Source: Roseiarcus sp036488815 (lineage in GTDB: Bacteria; Pseudomonadota; Alphaproteobacteria; Rhizobiales; Beijerinckiaceae). From it: a stretch of 64,000 bases of DNA. The notes below the pieces were generated by a model, which saw only the letters and a list, made by a program, of their open reading frames with translations, did no database searches and had not been told where the DNA came from. Shown here in pieces: positions 59,626 through 64,000 of this stretch; within the stretch, counting starts at the first letter, position 1, and each line of letters begins with the position of its first letter. The stretch spans positions 1 to 64,000 of the forward strand of contig DASXGX010000083.1 in the NCBI GenBank assembly GCA_036488815.1, written 5' to 3'. Both the position numbers and the translations under genes were made by a program.

Positions 59626-60828
59626 TCAGGGGGTGCGATCGAGCGTGAAGAGTTCCTGTGGCCGCGCGACGCCGCGCAAAGCGTAGCGCCCGACCGAAAC
59701 GAAGGGCCTCGGATCGGCCGCCGCCGAGGCGAAGGCCTGCGACAGCAGCACCGGCTGGTCGATCGAGCGGCACATCGCGGCGATGCGGCTCACCTCGTTG
59801 ACCGCCGGGCCGATGACCGTGAAGTCGAGCCGCGCCTCGCTGCCGATGTTGCCGTAGAAGACTTCGCCGATATGGAGCCCGAGGTACATGTCGGTGATGG
59901 GCAGGCCGAGGGCGCCCCGCCGCGCGTTGAGCGCCTCGACGGCGTTCCACGCGGAACGCGCGGCCTTGAGCGCCGCAGCGCAGGCGGCGGCGCGCTCGGC
60001 GGCGGGGAAGATCGCCAGCACGCCGTCGCCAATCAGCTTCAGCACGTCGCCTTCGTTTTCGTGGATCGCCGAGACGACGACGTCCGCGTAGTCGTTGAGC
60101 AGAGGGATGATCTGCTCCGGCGGCGCCGTGTCCGCGATGCGCGTGAAGTTTTGCAAGTCGCTGAACCACAGCACCGTCTTGAGGCGATCGGCGACGCCCC
60201 GGGCGATGCGGCCATCGAGAACGCGCCGGCCGGGATCGCGCCCGAGATAGGTCTCGACCAGGGTCTGCGCCATCCGGCCGAGCGAAGCGGCCTTCACCGC
60301 GAGCCCGACGAAGGGCGTCAGCCGCCGCAGCAGCGCGACCTCGTCGTCCAGGAATCCGCTTTCGCGGTCCGTCATCCACGAGGAATAAAAGCAGTCCATT
60401 CCGCCGACCACGCCGTCGGCGGCGATACGGTCGACGATCGCGACGTAGTCGGTGATCGAAGCCTCGCGCAGACCGCGCAGGCCGATGAACTCCGCTTCAC
60501 TTTCCGCGCTGACGCGCCGACGCAGGGCGGATTCGCCGGATTGCAGCAGATGGTAGAACGGGCTTGCGCGCCAGCGCTCCGCCGCTTCGCCCTCGGTGCT
60601 GCGTCCGTAGTCGGTCCCCGTCACGCCGGCGATGCCCCGCTCCCAGCGGAACGCGCGGCCTTCGTAGACCGGGTGCAGCGTGTCGATGAAGGCGATCACG
60701 CGGGTGAGCGGGACGCCATGCGCTCCCAGGCGCTCGCAGAAGCCGCCGATGACGTCCGTCTCGCTGCGCCCTGCGAGGCCCTCGCCGGCGATCCATGCCA
60801 TGAGTTCGGCGACTTGCGCTTCGGTCAT
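59626..60828 (-). CDS. Class III adenylate/guanylate cyclase with N-terminal sensor region
   Basis: A 400-residue soluble cyclase. The N-terminal 195 residues are a predicted GAF-like sensory region without known motif. The catalytic domain (about 215-395) has VLWFSDLQNFTRIAD near 220 and LKLIGDGVLAIFPA near 264, each with the metal-binding Asp, and FTVIGPAVNEVSRIAAM near 334. The full active site therefore appears intact. It ends three bases after the mobA stop on the other strand. It is a distinct type from the TolB-TPR cyclase at 11106-12866. Confidence 0.92.
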   Translation of the reverse strand: MTEAQVAELMAWIAGEGLAGRSETDVIGGFCERLGAHGVPLTRVIAFIDTLHPVYEGRAFRWERGIAGVTGTDYGRSTEGEAAERWRASPFYHLLQSGESALRRRVSAESEAEFIGLRGLREASITDYVAIVDRIAADGVVGGMDCFYSSWMTDRESGFLDDEVALLRRLTPFVGLAVKAASLGRMAQTLVETYLGRDPGRRVLDGRIARGVADRLKTVLWFSDLQNFTRIADTAPPEQIIPLLNDYADVVVSAIHENEGDVLKLIGDGVLAIFPAAERAAACAAALKAARSAWNAVEALNARRGALGLPITDMYLGLHIGEVFYGNIGSEARLDFTVIGPAVNEVSRIAAMCRSIDQPVLLSQAFASAAADPRPFVSVGRYALRGVARPQELFTLDRTP

Positions 60829-60973
60829 GTCCCCGATCTTATCGCAACGCGGCGCGTACGCTAGCCGCCGGATCGGCCGCCCTCTCGCGCCGTCAGATGC
60901 AGGGCGCCATCGCGCGCCGATCCGCGCTATAGAACGGCCAGGGCGCCCAGCGCCGTCCCACGAGGAGAGTCAA

Positions 60974-61843
60974 TTGAGTCAAGTCGCATTTCTTGGAATG
61001 GGGGTGATGGGCTATCCGATGGCCGGGCACCTGAAGACGAAGGGCCAGGATGTCCTCGTCTACAACCGGTCGGCGGCGAAGGCGGCCAAATGGGTGGCCC
61101 AATACGGCGGCGCCAGCGCCCCGACGCCGCGCGAAGCGGCCAAGGATCGGGATTTCGTGTTCGCCTGCGTCGGCAACGACGACGACCTGCGCGCCGTCAC
61201 GCTCGGCCCCGACGGGGCGTTCGCCGGCATGAAGCCGGGCGCGATCTTCGTCGATCACACCACCGCCTCCGCCGACGTCGCGCGCGAACTCTCGCGCGAA
61301 GCGGCGAGCCGCGGCCTCGGCTTTATCGACGCGCCCGTCTCGGGCGGCCAGGCAGGCGCCGAGAACGGCGCGCTGACAGTGATGTGCGGCGGCGACGAGG
61401 GAACCTACGCCAAGGCGGAGCCGATGATCGCCGCCTATGCGCGCTCCTGCCGCCTGATGGGCGCGGCCGGATCGGGACAGCTGACCAAAATGGTCAACCA
61501 GATCTGCATCGCCGGCGTGGTCCAGGGCCTCGCGGAAGCGCTCCACTTCGCCAAGCGCGCCGGCCTCGACCGGCAACTGGCGATCGAAGTCATCTCCAAG
61601 GGCGCGGCGCAGTCCTGGCAGATGGAAAACCGGCACAAGACCATGATCGCCGACAAGTTCGACTTCGGCTTTGCGGTCGACTGGATGCGCAAGGACCTCG
61701 GCATCTGTCTCGACGAGGCGCGCCACAACGGCGCGCAGCTGCCGGTCACGGCGTTGGTCGATCAGTTCTATTCCGACGTCCAGGCGATGGGCGGCGCGCG
61801 CTGGGACACATCGAGCCTGATCGCGCGGTTGGAGCGCAAGTAA
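60974..61843 (+). CDS. NAD(P)-dependent 3-hydroxyisobutyrate/beta-hydroxyacid dehydrogenase family protein
   Basis: A 289-residue oxidoreductase. The Rossmann motif VAFLGMGVMGYPMAGHL starts at residue 4, VDHTTASADVA near 95 and DAPVSGGQAGAENGALTVM near 120 form the substrate site, and the catalytic Lys is in GSGQLTKMVNQICIAG near 170. No ATG lies at the proper start; TTG 60974 is placed five bases after GAGGAGAG and begins exactly at the Rossmann strand, so TTG is the likely start. Related enzymes act on 3-hydroxyisobutyrate, tartronate semialdehyde or glyoxylate; which applies is unclear. Confidence 0.92.
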   Translation: MSQVAFLGMGVMGYPMAGHLKTKGQDVLVYNRSAAKAAKWVAQYGGASAPTPREAAKDRDFVFACVGNDDDLRAVTLGPDGAFAGMKPGAIFVDHTTASADVARELSREAASRGLGFIDAPVSGGQAGAENGALTVMCGGDEGTYAKAEPMIAAYARSCRLMGAAGSGQLTKMVNQICIAGVVQGLAEALHFAKRAGLDRQLAIEVISKGAAQSWQMENRHKTMIADKFDFGFAVDWMRKDLGICLDEARHNGAQLPVTALVDQFYSDVQAMGGARWDTSSLIARLERK

Positions 61844-61895
61844 CGGCTTTTCGCCGGCTTCGACGAGAAACGCCGAAACGGCGATTTAGCAAGTC

Positions 61896-61919
61896 CCCTC
61901 TCCCGCTCGCGGGAGAGGG
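61896..61919. repeat. Palindromic hairpin CCCTCTCCCG/CGGGAGAGGG
   Basis: A 10-bp perfect stem with a four-base loop in the 243-bp gap between two converging genes (61844-62086). More imperfect palindromic repeat sequence follows to about 62040. The same type appears at 57716-57743. It may act as a weak bidirectional terminator. Confidence 0.6.
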
Positions 61920-62086
61920 CCAGGGTGAGGAGCTTGTTGGTTGGCCGCAGGCTTGCGGCTCCTCACCAAGCCCCTCTCAACCTTCTCCCCACATAGCTTG
62001 GCGAGAGACGGGGCGCTTTGGCGAGCGCCCTATGCGGGGATACGGGCCTTGTCTCCAAGTCAAACTGCAACTCGCTCTACGCGCTC

Positions 62087-62809
62087 TCAGATAATCCCTG
62101 ATCTGACGTAGATCGCGTTGACGTCGGTGAGCATAGCCAATCGATACCCTTTGGCGTTGAAGACCGCGTCGAAGGCGTCGACCTTGAGCTCGTGCTCGCA
62201 TTGAATGATTGACGGCTGAAACACAGGGTCCATCGCCTGTATCACTTCCAGATCGTATCCCTCCACGTCGACGGACATGAAATCGAGACGATCTCCGAAA
62301 TATTTTGCGAGAAACCTGTTGATCCCCATGGACTCGACAGCAATTTTTTCCACGACCTGGTCGGTTCCTCCCAAGGCCTGGAAATTCGCTATGTGATCCA
62401 GCGACATCGAGGTCAGTTCGTTCTTTTCGTGAACGAAGATCTCGACGAGGCCAGCGTCTTGCGCGGTGATCGCGCAATTTACGACGATGTCGTTCGGCCG
62501 TTGCTTTTGCAGATTCGCGATCAACCCAGGGTTGGCTTCGACAAGAATGCCGGACGCGCCATAGAGGCGGTAAAGCAGATAGGTCGCGCTCGTCTGGACC
62601 GGATGGTTCGCGCCTATCTCAGCGTATCGGACTGAGCGCATGTCGCGGCCGCTGCGACGCATGAGCGCGCGCAACAGCGACTCCACCATCAAGTCTTCGT
62701 TGCACTGAGCGTAAGTCTCGCAAATGTTGGTCGGGATCGGCGCCTTCTCGAGTCCGGACTGGACGCACTCATGATTGATGAAGGGGTTTTCGAACAGGTA
62801 GCGCACCAT
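62087..62809 (-). CDS. FkbM-family methyltransferase
   Basis: A 240-residue SAM-dependent methyltransferase. The FkbM core starts with VRYAEIGANHPVQTSATYLL near 60-80 (glycine-rich SAM loop), GILVEANPGLIANLQKQRPN near 87 with an acidic residue for the SAM ribose, and LDFMSVDVEGYDLEVIQAMD near 175-194. GGAGG five bases before ATG 62809 decides the start. Two rows I counted (62281-62400) are about 49% G+C, well below neighbours, and codon use is correspondingly AT-richer, pointing to horizontal transfer. Such enzymes often O-methylate sugars of surface polysaccharides. Confidence 0.9.
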   Translation of the reverse strand: MVRYLFENPFINHECVQSGLEKAPIPTNICETYAQCNEDLMVESLLRALMRRSGRDMRSVRYAEIGANHPVQTSATYLLYRLYGASGILVEANPGLIANLQKQRPNDIVVNCAITAQDAGLVEIFVHEKNELTSMSLDHIANFQALGGTDQVVEKIAVESMGINRFLAKYFGDRLDFMSVDVEGYDLEVIQAMDPVFQPSIIQCEHELKVDAFDAVFNAKGYRLAMLTDVNAIYVRSGII

Positions 62810-62949
62810 CAGGGCCTCCACATGACTTCGCCGGCCCTTTCGAACTGAGCCTCAGTCGCAATCGACTACGTGCGCTCGTTCGAGTATTCCGACGAGCTGG
62901 CGCGGAGCTTGCCCTGGACGGCGGTGCGGCGATCCTTAAGCGCCTTGGC

Positions 62950-63561
62950 TCACGCCTGGGCGCTGGGGCGCGCGGCGAGCGCATCGCGCCAGCGGGTCAG
63001 ATTGGCGAATTGCTCGGGAATGGCGATGCGCGCCGGCTTGGCGAAATCGAGCGCGACGAGGCCGGTGATGTCGGCCACCGTAAAGCGGTCGCTGGCGATG
63101 AACTCGCGGCCTCGCAGCGCCTCGTCGATCACCGCCATCGCCTCGATCGCATGCCCCTTGCTGGCTTCCGCCCAGGGCGCAACCTGCGGCGTCTCCATGT
63201 CTTTCATCGCCGGATGCGAATGACGGAACGCCTGCGCCACGGGAAAGAGCAGCATCAGCTCCAGCCGTCGCTGCCACATCTCGACCATCGCGCGCTCCAG
63301 GGCGTTCGCGCCGAACAGCGGCGGGGCGGGATTGAGCTCCTCGAGATAGCGGCAGATCGCGATCGACTCGGTGATCACAGTTCCGTCATCGAGCTCCAGC
63401 GTCGGCACCCGCTGGAACGGATTGAGGGCGGTGTAGGAGGGCGATCGCTGCTCCATTTTCGCGAGGTCGATGTCGACCATCGGCACGGAAAGGCCCTTCT
63501 CCGCCAGGAAAATCCTCACGCGCCGGGCGTTCGGGGCGAAGCGGCCATTGTAAAGCTTCAT
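62950..63561 (-). CDS. Glutathione S-transferase
   Basis: A 203-residue GST. The thioredoxin-like N-terminal domain begins MKLYNGRFAPNARRVRIFLA with the likely catalytic Ser/Asn near 11, has the cis-Pro in FQRVPTLELDDGTVITESIA near 50-69 and the Glu-Ser pair that binds glutathione. The helical C-terminal domain includes FTVADITGLVALDFA near 160. The class is uncertain (plant-theta/YfcG-like). It has no operon partner. Confidence 0.9.
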   Translation of the reverse strand: MKLYNGRFAPNARRVRIFLAEKGLSVPMVDIDLAKMEQRSPSYTALNPFQRVPTLELDDGTVITESIAICRYLEELNPAPPLFGANALERAMVEMWQRRLELMLLFPVAQAFRHSHPAMKDMETPQVAPWAEASKGHAIEAMAVIDEALRGREFIASDRFTVADITGLVALDFAKPARIAIPEQFANLTRWRDALAARPSAQA

Positions 63562-63717
63562 CGGACGGACTCCTGCCCTGCCGGCGGCGATTGTCGCGGC
63601 GCCCTTCGAGCGGGACGACTCTTAACAGAAACGAGCATGGAGATCCCGTGATTTACGTTCGACTCGTAGCCGGTCGTTAAGGATTAACCTCCATCATGGT
63701 CACCGGCGTCAGTGCGT

Positions 63718-64000
63718 ATGCGGGCGGTCATGAGTCAAGTTTCGGCGGAGTCGATCGATAGGGGCCGCGGCAGCGACCCCGAGTCGGCTGCGCGCCGGCG
63801 CAAAATGACGCTCAAGCTGAAGCACGCGCGCCAGACCCTCACCAGCAACTCGATCGACTATTCGAGCCAGTACGCCTCGCTTGCGCGCCTCTTCACGCAG
63901 AGCGTGACGAGCGCGACCCCGGTGATGGCGCTGGTCGTCGCCGCGGTGGGCGCGACCGCCTGCCTCTGGGTGGACCCGCCGCGGGTCCTCCTGTGGGGCT
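63718..64000 (+). CDS. Start of a membrane protein, possibly a sensor kinase (5' part)
   Basis: The frame from ATG 63718 (or 63730, MSQVSAESIDR) stays open to the window end: about 94 codons. It encodes a polar, Arg/Ser-rich start, a helix SSQYASLARLFTQSV and a TM segment (TPVMALVVAAVGATACLWV) near 70-88. Rhizobial histidine kinases of the PleC/PdhS type often begin like this, but no kinase motif is in view. It diverges from the GST gene over 156 bp. Confidence 0.5.
   Translation, partial: MRAVMSQVSAESIDRGRGSDPESAARRRKMTLKLKHARQTLTSNSIDYSSQYASLARLFTQSVTSATPVMALVVAAVGATACLWVDPPRVLLWG

Overview
The window is GC-rich chromosomal DNA (most rows I counted by eye are 60-73% G+C) with short gaps, many ATGA start/stop overlaps and mostly housekeeping genes. 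Gene content points to an alphaproteobacterium of the Hyphomicrobiales (Rhizobiales): a DUF2865 protein, tlpA beside argH, an NdvA-like exporter, purL followed by a BolA-like gene, a MctP-like symporter behind a DUF3311 partner, and SBF, LssY_C and DUF2189 proteins. A Beijerinckiaceae/Methylocystaceae-type host is my guess, not shown. I see no rRNA, intact tRNA, CRISPR array, phage or transposase gene.

Layout. 1-1.8 kb: end of purL, a BolA-like gene, then a small scarred accessory patch: a DUF1902 antitoxin-like gene, a hicA-like toxin cut after about 16 codons and joined to a 45-bp copy of a quinone-reductase gene segment, and a GIY-YIG endonuclease gene inside a perfect 39-bp inverted repeat. 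1.8-7.2 kb: acyl-CoA ligase, quinone oxidoreductase, hydrolase, a TTGAC repeat array, pth and rplY. 7.4-12.9 kb: an MFS exporter, then a minus-strand cluster of two paralogous PycTM/DUF5706-like membrane proteins on either side of a separate HD phosphohydrolase, and a divergent class III cyclase-TolB-TPR protein. 13-31 kb: housekeeping and transport (amidotransferase, SBF carrier, dioxygenase, xseA, DUF2865, gltX, glycosyltransferase, alkene reductase, WD40 protein, COG0523 GTPase, hemH, msrB, NdvA-like ABC exporter, LssY_C, DUF2189, purU). 31-35 kb: a tesA-like esterase divergent from an ybbA/ybbP-like ABC pair. 35.6-38.3 kb: metallophosphoesterase, cupredoxin, ECF sigma and anti-sigma operon. 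38.6-48 kb: ftsH, an MHYT-GGDEF-EAL protein, tlpA/argH, arfB, and leuC behind a textbook leader-peptide attenuator. 48-55.8 kb: TonB-dependent receptor-exbB-exbD-tonB operon and a second receptor preceded by a Zur-like palindrome. 56-64 kb: DUF3311/SSS symporter, TRAP-type binding protein, mobA, a second cyclase, a hydroxyacid dehydrogenase, a low-GC FkbM methyltransferase, a GST and the start of a membrane protein.

How the genes fit together. There is a metal theme: a COG0523 metallochaperone with a long His run, ferrochelatase, ExbBD-TonB and two TonB receptors, one with a zinc-repressor-like operator. A nucleotide-signalling theme links two class III cyclases, a GGDEF-EAL protein and the HD/PycTM-like cluster. 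The leuC leader encodes a 20-residue peptide rich in Leu/Ile/Val, and its RNA can form mutually exclusive 1:2, 2:3 and 3:4 hairpins. Dispersed palindromes with a GCCGGG...CCCGGC core fill most intergenic gaps between 21 and 46 kb.

The most interesting items are the split HD/PycTM-like locus (8.9-12.9 kb), the leuC attenuator, the phased TTGAC array (5.72-5.81 kb), the inverted-repeat GIY-YIG unit with the broken toxin next to it, and the Zur-like site at 55.8 kb. No database search was possible; all family names come from sequence motifs read by eye.
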